Part shown: positions 46,225 through 57,322 of the stretch, in pieces | Numbering within the stretch: the first letter of the stretch is position 1 | Layout: each line of letters opens with the position of its first letter | Assembly: GCA_963712835.1 (NCBI GenBank) | Contig: CAVQJJ010000011.1 | Span: forward strand, 124,001 to 188,000 | Direction of reading: 5' to 3' | Length of the DNA stretch: 64,000 nt | Source: DATARH01 sp963712835 | Lineage (GTDB): Bacteria > Pseudomonadota > Alphaproteobacteria > ATCC43930 > CGMCC-115725 | Program-made: the position numbers and the translations under genes | The notes under the pieces: generated by a model | Database searches by the model: none | What the model saw: the letters and a program-made list of their open reading frames with translations, nothing else | What the model was told of the DNA's origin: nothing

Positions 46225-46848
46225 ATGGTCTATCTGCCACCGCATTTCACCGAGACCGACGAAAAGGTGCTGCTCGCGCATATCGAGCGGCACGATTTCG
46301 GGCTGCTGGTCACCAAGGGCAGCGAGCTGATCGCGAGCCAGGTGCCGTTTCTCGTCGAGCGGCGCGACGGCAAACTCTTCCTGATGGGCCACCTGGCGCT
46401 GCCCAACCCGCAATGCGCCGACCTCGCGGCGGGGGGCGAGGCGCTGGTGATTTTCACAGGGCCGCACGCCTATATCTCGCCGTCCTGGTACGGCGCGCAG
46501 CCGGCGGTGCCGACCTGGAACTACGCCAGCGTCCACGTCTACGGCGCGGCGCGCGCGATCCGCGACAAGAACTGGCTCAACGACCTGCTACGCCGCCTCT
46601 CCGAGCGCCACGAGGCGCGCGAGGCGAACCCATGGCGCATGCAGGATCAGCCCGCCGCATTTCTCGACGGCATGATGAACGGCATCATGGGGTTCGAGAT
46701 CGCGATCACCCGGCTCGACGGCAAGTTCAAGCTCAGCCAGAACCGCCCCGCCACCGACCGGCCGCACATCATCGCCGCGCTCAAAGCGCGCGACGACGCG
46801 GATTCGCATGGCGTCGCGCGGCTGATGAAAGAGCGGGAAGCCAACTAG
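46225..46848 (+). CDS. FMN-binding split-barrel protein (PaiB-like)
   Basis: The 207-residue protein is related to Bacillus PaiB, annotated as an FMN-binding negative transcriptional regulator. The split barrel shows LVTKGSELIASQVPF, HLALPNPQCADL and SPSWYGAQPAVPTWNYASVHVYG (in part), the last being the family hallmark. DNA binding is doubtful in proteobacterial members; many may be flavin enzymes. Its stop overlaps the substrate-binding protein stop by 4 bases. Confidence 0.88.
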   Translation: MVYLPPHFTETDEKVLLAHIERHDFGLLVTKGSELIASQVPFLVERRDGKLFLMGHLALPNPQCADLAAGGEALVIFTGPHAYISPSWYGAQPAVPTWNYASVHVYGAARAIRDKNWLNDLLRRLSERHEAREANPWRMQDQPAAFLDGMMNGIMGFEIAITRLDGKFKLSQNRPATDRPHIIAALKARDDADSHGVARLMKEREAN

Positions 46849-48080
46849 CCGGCGAGGGTAGGCCACACCGGCTTGGCAACCGCCATGTTGTCCGGGGAAA
46901 CCGTAACCGGCTTGCCGTCCTGCCATTGCACGATGACGAGCTGCGCGTCGACGCGGCGGCCCTTATCGTCGAATTTGAGGTGGCTGCCGGGGAAGAACTT
47001 CGCCGGCCCATCGGTGATGTCCATCGTGCGGATCGCGTCGGCGACCTTGGCTTTGTCGGCGGCGCCAGCCTTGTTGAGCGCCCAGGCGAAAATCTGCACA
47101 TGGGCGTAGGCGAAAATCTCGTTGTGGCCGAACCATGGGTTGCCGCTGCGCTTGATGTAGCGCTGCGACAGATCTTCGACCGCCTTGCCCGGCCAATTCG
47201 CCAGGCCCACCAGCACGTCCTGAAGAATGTCCTTGCCGGTGGTCTTTAGCAGCTCCGGCACCACCCAGTGTCCGCCATTGCCGATCAGCGGCAGCTTGGT
47301 GGCCGGCATGCCGTACTGGGTGAAGGCGTCGATCAGGATCTTGTCGTCGCCGTCATTGGTCGATTGCAGCATCACGAAATCGGGCTTGGCGCTGCGCGCC
47401 GGCTGGACCAGCGCGGTCGCGTCCGACAGCGGCGGGGTGTAGACCTGATTGATGACCGCGGTGAGGTGCTCGTCCTTCAGCACGTGGTCATTGATCGGCT
47501 TCATAAAGCTGACCGATGCCGCGGTGTTGTCGCCGATCAGCGCGACCTTGGTCGGCGTCTTGCCGGTCGCCGCCTTGGCCAGCTTCATCACGTAGGGCAC
47601 GATCTGCTCGGCCTGGGTATTGGCGGTCGGCGAGGTCTGGAAGACGTATTTGAAGCCGCGATTGGTGATCGCGTCGGAGTAGGAGAGCGTCAGCCAGGGC
47701 AGCTCGGCGCGCTCGCTGATCTCGGTCGCCGCGAGGGTGAAGGTCGACAGCCAGCAGCCGAAACCGCCGATGAGGTTCGGATTGTCCGACACCATGCGCT
47801 GCGCCGCGTCCTTCGCGGTCTCGGCGGTGGTGCCGGTATCGATCGCGAGCAACTTCAGCTTGGCACCGCCCAGCGACTTGATGCCGCCGGCGCTGTTGAT
47901 GTCGTCGATCGCCATCTCGGCGCCGGCCTTTTCGAGGATGCCCTGCTCGGCCCACGGGCCGGACAGCGGCACCAGCATCGCGATCGGGATTTCGTCGGCC
48001 GCCGCCGCGAAACGCGGCCGCGCCACCGCCGCCGCGCCAAGCAGCCCCAACGCCGTGCGCCGTCCGATCTTCTGTGTCAT
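46845..48080 (-). CDS. ABC transporter substrate-binding protein, branched-chain amino-acid type, Tat-exported
   Basis: The 411-residue periplasmic binding protein of the Leu/Ile/Val family starts at ATG 48080. The N-terminus (KIGRRTALGLLGAAAVARPRFAAA, in part) is a twin-arginine signal. The mature part begins with IPIAMLVPLSGPWAEQG and has the two-lobe type I periplasmic fold. It is 31 bp downstream of the livF-like gene and is the last gene of that importer operon. The ligand is unknown; aromatic or amide compounds are as likely as amino acids in such soil bacteria. Confidence 0.9.
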   Translation of the reverse strand: MTQKIGRRTALGLLGAAAVARPRFAAAADEIPIAMLVPLSGPWAEQGILEKAGAEMAIDDINSAGGIKSLGGAKLKLLAIDTGTTAETAKDAAQRMVSDNPNLIGGFGCWLSTFTLAATEISERAELPWLTLSYSDAITNRGFKYVFQTSPTANTQAEQIVPYVMKLAKAATGKTPTKVALIGDNTAASVSFMKPINDHVLKDEHLTAVINQVYTPPLSDATALVQPARSAKPDFVMLQSTNDGDDKILIDAFTQYGMPATKLPLIGNGGHWVVPELLKTTGKDILQDVLVGLANWPGKAVEDLSQRYIKRSGNPWFGHNEIFAYAHVQIFAWALNKAGAADKAKVADAIRTMDITDGPAKFFPGSHLKFDDKGRRVDAQLVIVQWQDGKPVTVSPDNMAVAKPVWPTLAG

Positions 48081-48111
48081 GTGCGTTCCCCTATAGATTA
48101 CGAATGTGCCG

Positions 48112-48823
48112 CTACATTTCTTCGCTGATGCCGAGATAAGACCGCCGGACGCGGTCATCCGCAAGCAAGGTCTGATACGGTCCGTCCAGCACGACCCGGC
48201 CGGTCTCGAGCACATAGCCGTGGTCGGCCAGTTCGAGCGCTTCGGCGACGCGTTGCTCGACCAGCAGGATCGCGACGCCGTCCTCGCGGTGGATTTGCGC
48301 GATGCGCTCGAAGATCGTCTCGGTCACCGCCGGCGCGAGACCCATCGACGGTTCGTCGAGCATCAACAGGCGCGGCGCGCAGGCAAGGCCGCGGCCGATC
48401 GCCAGCATCTGCTGCTCGCCGCCGGATAGCGTGCCGGCGAGCTGACGCGCGCGCTCGGCGAGGATCGGGAACAGCGTGTGGATGCGGTCAAGCGTATGCG
48501 CCCAGCGCTCGCGCCCGGAGCGCGGATAGGCGCCCATCTCCAGATTTTCGCGCACGGTCAAGGTACGAAAGACCTGGCGGCCTTCCGGCACATGCGCAAT
48601 GCCGAGATGCGCCCGCGCCGCCGCCGGCCGCGCGAGTAGCGGCGCGCCGTTCCAGCGCACCTCACCCGATGCCGGCGCGACAATGCCGCAGATCGCCTTG
48701 AAGAGCGTCGTTTTGCCGGCGCCGTTCGGCCCGACCACGGTGACGAACCGGCCTCCCTCGACGCTCAGCGACACGCTCTGCAGCGCCTGCAGGCCGCCGT
48801 AGGACACCGACAGATCGCGCACT

Positions 48824-48831
<8 letters not shown>
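48112..48831 (-). CDS. livF: Branched-chain amino-acid-type ABC transporter ATP-binding protein
   Basis: The 239-residue ATPase is of the LivF type: Walker A GPNGAGKTT near residue 36, signature LSGGEQQM near 137, Walker B LLMLDEPSMGL near 155, and the ending GRVVLDGPYQTLLADDRVRRSYLG that marks LivF. ATG 48831 lies inside the end of the upstream fused gene (8-base overlap). Confidence 0.9.
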
Positions 48832-50593
<1,762 letters not shown>

Positions 50594-50603
50594 GGCGCCG
50601 CCC

Positions 50604-51545
50604 TCACGCGCGCTCCGCCGAGCGGCCGAAGAGCCCCTGCGGCCGCAACCCGACGATCAGCAGAAAGACGACGAAGATCGCCGCGTTCTGCAGCTGCGGC
50701 GACAACACCAGCGCCGAAACCTGCTGCACGAAGCCGACCAGCAGGCCGCCCCAGAAGGCGCCGAGGATGCTGCCCATTCCGCCGAGCACGACGCCCGAAT
50801 ACATGATGATGACGTAGTCGAGCCCGACAAATGGCGTGAACGACAGATAGGTCGCCATCAGCCCGCCGGCGATCGCGGTGATCGCGGAGCCGAGGCCGAA
50901 GGCAATGCCGTACGCGCGGTCGACATCGATCCCCATGTAGGTCGCGGCGATCGGATTGTCGGCGGCGGCGCGCAGCGCCTTGCCGAGCCGCGTGCGCTCC
51001 ATGACGAGCCACAGGGTCACGGCGATGAGGATCGCCACGACGCAAGCGTAGACCCGCGCCTGGTTGAGAAACAGCATCGTATCGCCGGCGAACGGCCCGA
51101 TGACAAAGGCCTTGGCGGAAAGCGGGGTGCGCACGCTTTGCGGCGTCGATCCGAACAGGATGAGGCCGCCATCCTGGAGGATCAGCGAAATGCCGAGCGT
51201 CACGATCAGCTGGCCGAACCCGCCCTGATCGAGCCGCGACGCGGTCGAGAGGCCGGAGACGTGCCGCAATAAAAATCGGTGCAGCAGCGCGCCGCCGCCG
51301 AACAGCACCGGGCCGGCGATCAGCGCCGCGACGAACGGCGCGGCGTAGGGCCCCAGAAAACCGATCGCGGCAAAGCCGCCGACCAGGTAGAGGCTGACGT
51401 ACATCCCGAGCATCAAGAGCTCGCCCTGGGCGAAGTTCACGACATTCATGATGCCGAAGATCAACCCGAGGCCGATGCACATCAGCCCGTAGAGGCAGCC
51501 GATGATGAGCCCGGCGGCCACCGCGTTCAGAACATTCTCGAGCAA
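50604..51545 (-). CDS. livH: Branched-chain amino-acid-type ABC transporter permease
   Basis: This 313-residue permease of the LivH type has about eight helices, with GLMCIGLGLIFGIMNVVNFAQGE near the start (in part) and GVVLGGMGSILGAFWGG near the end, both family marks. It is the first gene of the operon livH, fused livMG, livF and binding protein, read on the minus strand. Confidence 0.92.
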   Translation of the reverse strand: MLENVLNAVAAGLIIGCLYGLMCIGLGLIFGIMNVVNFAQGELLMLGMYVSLYLVGGFAAIGFLGPYAAPFVAALIAGPVLFGGGALLHRFLLRHVSGLSTASRLDQGGFGQLIVTLGISLILQDGGLILFGSTPQSVRTPLSAKAFVIGPFAGDTMLFLNQARVYACVVAILIAVTLWLVMERTRLGKALRAAADNPIAATYMGIDVDRAYGIAFGLGSAITAIAGGLMATYLSFTPFVGLDYVIIMYSGVVLGGMGSILGAFWGGLLVGFVQQVSALVLSPQLQNAAIFVVFLLIVGLRPQGLFGRSAERA

Positions 51546-51678
51546 GCCGCCCGTCTCCTCGCCCCTGGGCGGCCGGTGCCGACGCGTCGCCGGCTAGGTG
51601 CTGTTTTTCGCCCAATCCGGGCGCAAGTTAGGCGGTCGCCGAAAGGCGCGCAATGGCTGCGACGGCATGCCCCACAGG

Positions 51679-52971
51679 CTATTTTCGGGCGTCGCCGCGC
51701 AGGATCGACCGCGCCGTGTCTCGACCGATCGCGAACGCCGCCTCACACGTCCCGATATCCGGTCCGACATGAAACGCCTCGCCGGAAAAGAAGATCGCGC
51801 TGCTGTCGGGCTCGGTGAGCGCCCGTTGCGCGGCGCGGGTCCGCGGCGTCGCGTAGGAATAGGCGCCACGCGCGAACGGGTCATTGCCCCAGTTGACGGC
51901 TCGCGCGGCGACAAGCTCGCCGCGCAGCTGCTCCACCGGGAGGGCGAAGATCTGCGCGAGCGAGGAAAGTCCCATGTCGACGAGTTCGGCCTCGCTCAGG
52001 GCCGAGACGCGGTCGGCCTTGGGGCCGGCGTACCACCCGGTCAGCACCGGATGCGTTGTCGGCGATTGCGTCCACCAGGTCGGCACCGGCGCGTCGGACA
52101 GCAGGAACGACAGATTGGAGAGGTCGTGATTGCCCGCCTTCGCCCACCAGCGGGTCGCGAAGCGGAACAGCAGCTTCACGACATTGCCGTAGCCGATATC
52201 GGCGACGGCGCGCGCGGCCCGCTCGTGCGCCGCCGGCGGCAGGGCGATTTGCATCAGCAGCGGCAGCGGCACGGTCAGGATCACACCATCGGCGGCGAGC
52301 ATAACGCCATCGCGGCAGCGCACCGAAAGGCCGGCTTGGGTTTCCTCGATCGCGGTCACTTGGGCGCCGAGATGGAGCGCCGCACCATGCTTCGCTGTGT
52401 CGGCCGCGAGGTAATCGATCAGCGCGCCGTAACCCTCGGCGATGCGGCCGTGCTGTCCTTCCGGCGCCGTCCATTCCTCGCGCAGCGCCATGGTGCTGGC
52501 GCGATGCGGGTCGGCGGCATCGTAGCCCTCGACGGTGCGGGTAATCCGCCTTCGCAGCTCATCATAGCGCGGATCGGCGAACCGCGTCGCCAGGAACTCC
52601 GCGATCGGCAGATCGACCGTCACCTCGTCCAGCGCCCGATAGAACTCTGCCGCATGAGGCGTCGCCGGGTCGGACGGCGACCACACGCCATTGCGGACAG
52701 CCCAACGCGTGCCGCCGCGCGAGCGCAGCGACAGCCCCGCCTTTTTTATCAGGGCACGGGTCACCGGCGCGGCGCCATGAATGAACTCAGGCCCGGCCTC
52801 GGCGGGATAGCCGAACTCCTCCGCCGGCAGCGGCCAGATACGGCCGCCGCAGCGATCGCGCGCTTCGAGGATCGTCACTTTCCTGCCGGCGCGCGCCAAC
52901 TCGCGCGCCGCCACGAGCCCAGAAGCGCCGGCCCCGACGACGACAATGTGGTTCCGATGCGAAGATGCCAT
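51679..52971 (-). CDS. FAD-dependent amine oxidase family protein
   Basis: The 430-residue flavoprotein has the dinucleotide motif GAGASGLVAARELARAG near residue 12, the extended LEARDRCGGRIW block near 38 and the C-terminal FAD segment SGEAF...GTCEAAFAIGRDTA. It belongs to the flavin monoamine/L-amino-acid oxidase family. Start is ATG 52971; an in-frame extension upstream lacks homology. It is divergent from the BNR-repeat gene (119 bp between starts). Confidence 0.86.
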   Translation of the reverse strand: MASSHRNHIVVVGAGASGLVAARELARAGRKVTILEARDRCGGRIWPLPAEEFGYPAEAGPEFIHGAAPVTRALIKKAGLSLRSRGGTRWAVRNGVWSPSDPATPHAAEFYRALDEVTVDLPIAEFLATRFADPRYDELRRRITRTVEGYDAADPHRASTMALREEWTAPEGQHGRIAEGYGALIDYLAADTAKHGAALHLGAQVTAIEETQAGLSVRCRDGVMLAADGVILTVPLPLLMQIALPPAAHERAARAVADIGYGNVVKLLFRFATRWWAKAGNHDLSNLSFLLSDAPVPTWWTQSPTTHPVLTGWYAGPKADRVSALSEAELVDMGLSSLAQIFALPVEQLRGELVAARAVNWGNDPFARGAYSYATPRTRAAQRALTEPDSSAIFFSGEAFHVGPDIGTCEAAFAIGRDTARSILRGDARK

Positions 52972-53090
52972 GGCTGAGCCTTGCCGAACTCGACGCGACT
53001 TGCCAAGCTTCACTTGAGGCGGCCGGCACAGATCGGTTGCAACCGGGCGATCCGGCGATGCCGCCGCCACCCAACAGAGGGGCGCGACCC

Positions 53091-54134
53091 ATGGCAGGCA
53101 ACGGTGTAAGCGAGCATTACCTTTATCTCGGCCTGGCGGGCGAAACCGGCACCGGCCGGGTGGTGCATTCGGGGCTGTTTCGGCTGGCCGACGGCAGCAA
53201 CGAGTGGGAAGCGCTCAGCCGTGACCTGCCCGAAGCGCCGACGGTGCGTGCGCTGGCGGTGCACCCGCAAAAGCCCGAGATCGTCTATGCCGGCACGCAA
53301 CATGGCCCCTATCGCAGCGCCGACCGCGGCAATCATTGGGAGAAGGTCGAGCTGCCCGATCACGGACTGCCGGTGTGGTCGATCCTGTTCCACCCGCACA
53401 ATCCCGACGTAATCCTGATCGGTTGCGAGAACAGCGAAATCTATCGCAGCGACGATGCCGGCGAGCACTGGACACGGCTGCCGGTCAGCGTGCGCTTTCC
53501 CGACATCACCACCGCGCCCGGCGCCAACCCGGCAAAGCGGGTGTTGATGCTCGACGCCAGCGCCAGCGAGCCCGACCACCTTTACGGCGCGGTCGAGGTC
53601 GGCGGCACGATCCGCTCGACCGACGGCGGCGAGCACTGGGAAAACCTCAGCCACGGCATGTACATCAACGACGACATGGTCGACATGCACGGCGTGCTGG
53701 CGAGCCGCTGGCGGCCGGGCACGGTATTCAGCATCGCTCGCGCCGGGTTGTTCCGGAGCGCCGACGGCGGTGACCATTGGAGCCACGTCCCGCTCGAGCC
53801 GCTCAACGTCAAGGGCCAGATCTATTGCCGCGACATCCGCGAGGTTCCGGGCAACCCGCGGCATTTGTGGCTCGCGGCGGGGTCGGGGTTCATCAGCGAT
53901 CTCGGCATCCTGCTGCACAGCCGCGACGGCGGCGATAGCTGGACGCAGGTCGATCTCGGCGCGCCGGTGCCGCACACGATGTTCAAGGTCGCGTTCGATG
54001 AGCGCCAGCCCACCCGCATGTCGTGCGCCACCAATGGCGGCGAGGTATGGACCAGCCTCGACGCCGGCGAGACCTGGACGCCGCAGCCCCCACCGCCCGG
54101 CGGCACGCAGGTCTACGCACTGGCCCGCGGCTGA
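53091..54134 (+). CDS. BNR/sortilin-type beta-propeller protein (exo-alpha-sialidase-like)
   Basis: The 347-residue protein is made of repeated beta-blades with Asp-box motifs of the S-x-D-x-G-x-x-W type (SDDAGEHW, STDGGEHW, SADGGDHW, SRDGGDSW, SLDAGETW). There is no signal peptide. True sialidase active-site arginines cannot be assigned. Such cytosolic propellers often accompany catabolic genes in soil bacteria without known function. Start is ATG 53091, with AGAGGGG upstream. Confidence 0.82.
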   Translation: MAGNGVSEHYLYLGLAGETGTGRVVHSGLFRLADGSNEWEALSRDLPEAPTVRALAVHPQKPEIVYAGTQHGPYRSADRGNHWEKVELPDHGLPVWSILFHPHNPDVILIGCENSEIYRSDDAGEHWTRLPVSVRFPDITTAPGANPAKRVLMLDASASEPDHLYGAVEVGGTIRSTDGGEHWENLSHGMYINDDMVDMHGVLASRWRPGTVFSIARAGLFRSADGGDHWSHVPLEPLNVKGQIYCRDIREVPGNPRHLWLAAGSGFISDLGILLHSRDGGDSWTQVDLGAPVPHTMFKVAFDERQPTRMSCATNGGEVWTSLDAGETWTPQPPPPGGTQVYALARG

Positions 54135-54157
54135 AGCGTCGCTGGCCGCGCCTCTCA

Positions 54158-54240
54158 TCGTCTTTCCCGCGCAAGCGGCAACCCCGGGGCAAGCGACTGA
54201 ACGATCGCCCCTGGCCCCCCCTTCCGCGGGGAAACGAGAC
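54158..54240. repeat. REP-type doublet after the BNR gene
   Basis: Degenerate copy of the module at 35255 and 38151: CCCGCGCAAGCGG left, CTTCCGCGGGG right, with GGGGCAAGCGAC and CGATCGCCCC as spacer arms. It fills the gap between the BNR-repeat gene and the CMD-like gene. Confidence 0.65.
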
Positions 54241-54287
54241 GGTCTGATTTAGGCGGCTTACTGATTCGCTCGCTTAGGAGATGGAAA

Positions 54288-54848
54288 ATGCCCGACACAC
54301 CAACCTTTGGCCGCTTCACCGAGCTGCCGCTCGACCGGATGACGCCGGAGCAACAGGAGGCCTACCGCTTCGCTGTCGAGACCCGCGGGCCGCTCGGCGG
54401 GCCCAACAAGATCTGGGTCTACAACCCTACGCTAGCGAAGGTCGCGGCGCCGTTCGGCGGCCATTTTCACGCCGGCCACTATTCGCTCAGCGAACGCGAG
54501 CGCGAGATCGCGGTGATCATCATCAACAGCAAATGGCGCTCGGCCTACCCGACCGCGGCGCACGAGCGGCGCGGCAAGGAAATGGGTCTGCCGGCGGACA
54601 AGGTCGAGGCGCTCCTCTCCGGGCTCGAGACCTCGTTCGACGACAAGCGCGAACAGGTGGTCTATGAGATGGCGAAGTGCCTCAGCGAGTCGCGTTGGGT
54701 ATCGAAAGGCCTCTACGACCGTGCCGTCGAAGCGCTCGGCCATGTCGGCATCACCGACGTCATCTGCCTGATGGGCCACTACACCAGCGTGTCGATGACG
54801 CTCGCCTTTTACGATGTCCCGGCCGGCGCGTCGGGTCTGGCGCGCTGA
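54288..54848 (+). CDS. Carboxymuconolactone decarboxylase-family protein
   Basis: The 186-residue all-helical protein is of the CMD/AhpD family, with the core SEREREIAVIIINSKW near residue 68 and AAHERRGKEMGL. The CxxC of AhpD is absent, so a peroxidase activity is unlikely; the His in the core is kept. It could be a lactone decarboxylase or an unknown member. It lies in the second catabolic block, convergent with the amidohydrolase (16 bp between stops). Confidence 0.86.
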   Translation: MPDTPTFGRFTELPLDRMTPEQQEAYRFAVETRGPLGGPNKIWVYNPTLAKVAAPFGGHFHAGHYSLSEREREIAVIIINSKWRSAYPTAAHERRGKEMGLPADKVEALLSGLETSFDDKREQVVYEMAKCLSESRWVSKGLYDRAVEALGHVGITDVICLMGHYTSVSMTLAFYDVPAGASGLAR

Positions 54849-54864
54849 AACGCCGGGCTAGGCT

Positions 54865-55701
54865 TTACTTTGGCGACCAGCCATAAGCCTTGGCGGTGGC
54901 GCCGCCCATCAGCATCGCCCGCTCGCTGTCGCTGAGGCGGTCGGTCATGCGGAACGGCTCGACGGCCTGCTCGTAATTGACGACCGCGAAGGCGCGCGTC
55001 CAGTCGGTGCCCCACAGGCAGCGCTCGAAGCCCCAGGCGTCGAACACGCGGGCCAGCGGGTCCCAGATGTCGGGGAACGGAAACGGCTGCTTCGACAGCG
55101 TGCAGGCGCCGCTGACCTTGATGACCGCGTTGGGGCGCTTGGCGAGCGCCACGATCTTCGGAAGGTCTTTCCAGGGCTCCGGCGGCGCGGGTGGGACGCG
55201 CGGCTGCAGAAGGCCGAGATGGTCGACGATGAACCGCGTCTCGGGATGGCGGTCGATCAGCGCGGTGCCCGCGTCGACATTGTCCCAGAACAGCACGTTG
55301 ACCGGAAAATCGTGGCGCACGGCCGAGCGGCAAATCCGGTCGAGGCCGGGATCGTCCGGCGCGCGGCCCGCCTCGCGCGTCAACATGATGCGGATGCCGA
55401 CCGTGCCCGGAATCTTCTTCCACTCGGCGATGACATCGTCGAGCGCCGGTTCGTCAGGGTTGACCGGCTTGACGATGCCGAACTTGCCGGGATGGGCGCG
55501 CTGCACCTCGACCGCGTAGCTGGCGTCGTACTGGTACATCGAAAAGGCGGAGATAAAGATCGCGCCGTCGACCCCGACCTTGTCCATCGCCGCCACCATC
55601 TCGTCGCCAGTGACGTGATCGGGCCAGTTCGGCACGCTGTGCCAGGGCCGTTTCGGCGTATTGGCCTCGTAGACATGGACCTGGGAATCGATGATCGGCA
55701 T
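54865..55701 (-). CDS. Amidohydrolase family 2, paralogue of the gene at 6908
   Basis: This 278-residue TIM-barrel hydrolase begins MPIIDSQVHVYEA and contains FIVDHLGLLQP and WGTDWTRAF with the metal and catalytic residues. It matches the 6908-7738 protein along its whole length (TGDEMVAAMDKVGVDGAIF against TGDEMVAAMNSVGVDGAIM, in part). The two are clear paralogues, one in each catabolic block. As there, the HxH is QxH. It probably opens a lactone or decarboxylates a ring-cleavage product. Confidence 0.87.
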   Translation of the reverse strand: MPIIDSQVHVYEANTPKRPWHSVPNWPDHVTGDEMVAAMDKVGVDGAIFISAFSMYQYDASYAVEVQRAHPGKFGIVKPVNPDEPALDDVIAEWKKIPGTVGIRIMLTREAGRAPDDPGLDRICRSAVRHDFPVNVLFWDNVDAGTALIDRHPETRFIVDHLGLLQPRVPPAPPEPWKDLPKIVALAKRPNAVIKVSGACTLSKQPFPFPDIWDPLARVFDAWGFERCLWGTDWTRAFAVVNYEQAVEPFRMTDRLSDSERAMLMGGATAKAYGWSPK

Positions 55702-55766
55702 CGGGAGATCTCCGCTGTGCTAGGCGAGTGTGGCCGCCACCGCAGGGGCATGTCCAGAGTCCGCGG

Positions 55767-57146
55767 CTACTCCGCAGCGTTGCGGCGGGCGGCGTGCCAG
55801 TCGGCGGCGCGCGGGCGGGCCAAGCCGAGATTGTCGCGCAAGGTCGGTCCTTCGTAATCCTCGTGGAAGAGGCCACGGCGCTGCAACTCCGGCACCAGGA
55901 GACGCACGACGTCGTCATAGGCGCCGGGCATGCTCGTGGCGGCGAGCACGAAACCGTCGCAAGCCGGGGCGGAAAACCATTCCTCCAGCTGGTCGGCAAC
56001 CTGCTTCGGATTGCCGACGAACATCGGGTGCTCCTTGACCGTGCCGCGGCCCGAGATGGTGATGAAATCGCGCACCGTCGGGTTCTTCTTGCCGGAATGG
56101 CGAATGACGCGGTCGCGAAAACCCTGGAAGGAAAGCTCGGCCAGTTCCGCGTCGGAAAACGGTTCGTCGAGCGGCTTCTTGGCAAAATCGTAGTTGAGCA
56201 CCTCGGAGAGCAGCACCAGCGCGTCGATGTCGCGCGCCGTCGCCTCGATGATCGCGCGCTTGTCCTCAGCCGCCGCCGGGCTTTCGCCGACGCAAACATA
56301 ACAGGCAGGCGCGATGCGGACGCTCGCCGGGTCGCGGCCCGCGGCGGCGACCGCTTCCTTGAACGCGGCGTATTCGCGCATGCCGTCGGCGAGGCTGTGG
56401 AAGATCACGAACACCAGGTCGGCCCATTTCGCCGCGAAAGCCTGGCCGCGGCCCGATTGCCCCGCCTGAATCAGCACCGGCTGCCCCTGCGGCGAGCGCG
56501 GCACGCTGAACGGCCCGCGCGACTGGAAATACCGCCCGGCATGGTCGAGCCGATGCACCTTCGCCGGGTCGGCGAAGCGGCCGGTCGCCTTGTCGAGAAT
56601 CAGCGCGTCGTCTTCCCAGGTGTTCCAGTGGCCGAGCACGACCTCCATGAACTCGTCGGCACGGTCGTAACGCGCGTCATGCGACATGTGCTCGTGGCTG
56701 CCGAAATTCTTGGCCTCGCCGCTGTTGAGCGAGGTGACGATGTTCCACGCGGCGCGGCCCTTCAGCATCAAATCCATCGTCGCGAAGACGCGGGCGATGT
56801 GGAACGGCTCGTAATAGGTTGTGGAATAGGTGGCGCCGAGCCCCAGGCGCTGCGTCACCATGCCCATGGCCATGAGGATCGTGCAGGGATCCATCTTGAC
56901 CGCGCGCACGCCGGCGGCGACCGCCTGCGCATGATCGCCGGTATAGATGTCGGGCAGCGCCAGACGGTCATCGAAAAACGCCATCTGGATCTTGCCGTCT
57001 TCCAGCGTGCGAGCGATGCGCTGGTAATATTCCGGCGTCAGGAAATCGAGCATCGTCGACGGATGGCGCCACGACCCCGGCAGGTTCGAGCAGTTCTGCG
57101 CCTGCAGGAAGGCGACCAGCGTCATCATCCGGTTCTGCGCGGCCAT
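55767..57146 (-). CDS. FMNH2-dependent monooxygenase (NtaA/SnaA/DszA type)
   Basis: This 459-residue class C flavin monooxygenase has the barrel of the nitrilotriacetate/DszA family: GSWRHPST near the start, FFDDRLALPDIY, GLGATYSTTYYEP, the family block AAWNIVTSLN near 140 and FVGNPKQVADQLEEWF. It needs FMNH2 from a separate reductase, which is not in the window. Start is ATG 57146 with GGAG nine bases upstream, rather than the TTG at 57161. It is divergent from the Baeyer-Villiger-type gene. Confidence 0.9.
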   Translation of the reverse strand: MAAQNRMMTLVAFLQAQNCSNLPGSWRHPSTMLDFLTPEYYQRIARTLEDGKIQMAFFDDRLALPDIYTGDHAQAVAAGVRAVKMDPCTILMAMGMVTQRLGLGATYSTTYYEPFHIARVFATMDLMLKGRAAWNIVTSLNSGEAKNFGSHEHMSHDARYDRADEFMEVVLGHWNTWEDDALILDKATGRFADPAKVHRLDHAGRYFQSRGPFSVPRSPQGQPVLIQAGQSGRGQAFAAKWADLVFVIFHSLADGMREYAAFKEAVAAAGRDPASVRIAPACYVCVGESPAAAEDKRAIIEATARDIDALVLLSEVLNYDFAKKPLDEPFSDAELAELSFQGFRDRVIRHSGKKNPTVRDFITISGRGTVKEHPMFVGNPKQVADQLEEWFSAPACDGFVLAATSMPGAYDDVVRLLVPELQRRGLFHEDYEGPTLRDNLGLARPRAADWHAARRNAAE

Positions 57147-57322
57147 GCCAACTTTCTCCAATGCTCGGGCGCCGCGACGGCGCTCAACTTACTTACCAGC
57201 CGATCGTCGATCCGCGGAATCACCATCGCCAATGACGCAAGGCTGTGTTTCGCCTTGCTCAAACCGCCCGATCGTCAGTCTAGCTTACGATTGCCCCGAA
57301 ATTGCTGATAGGGAAAGAGAAC

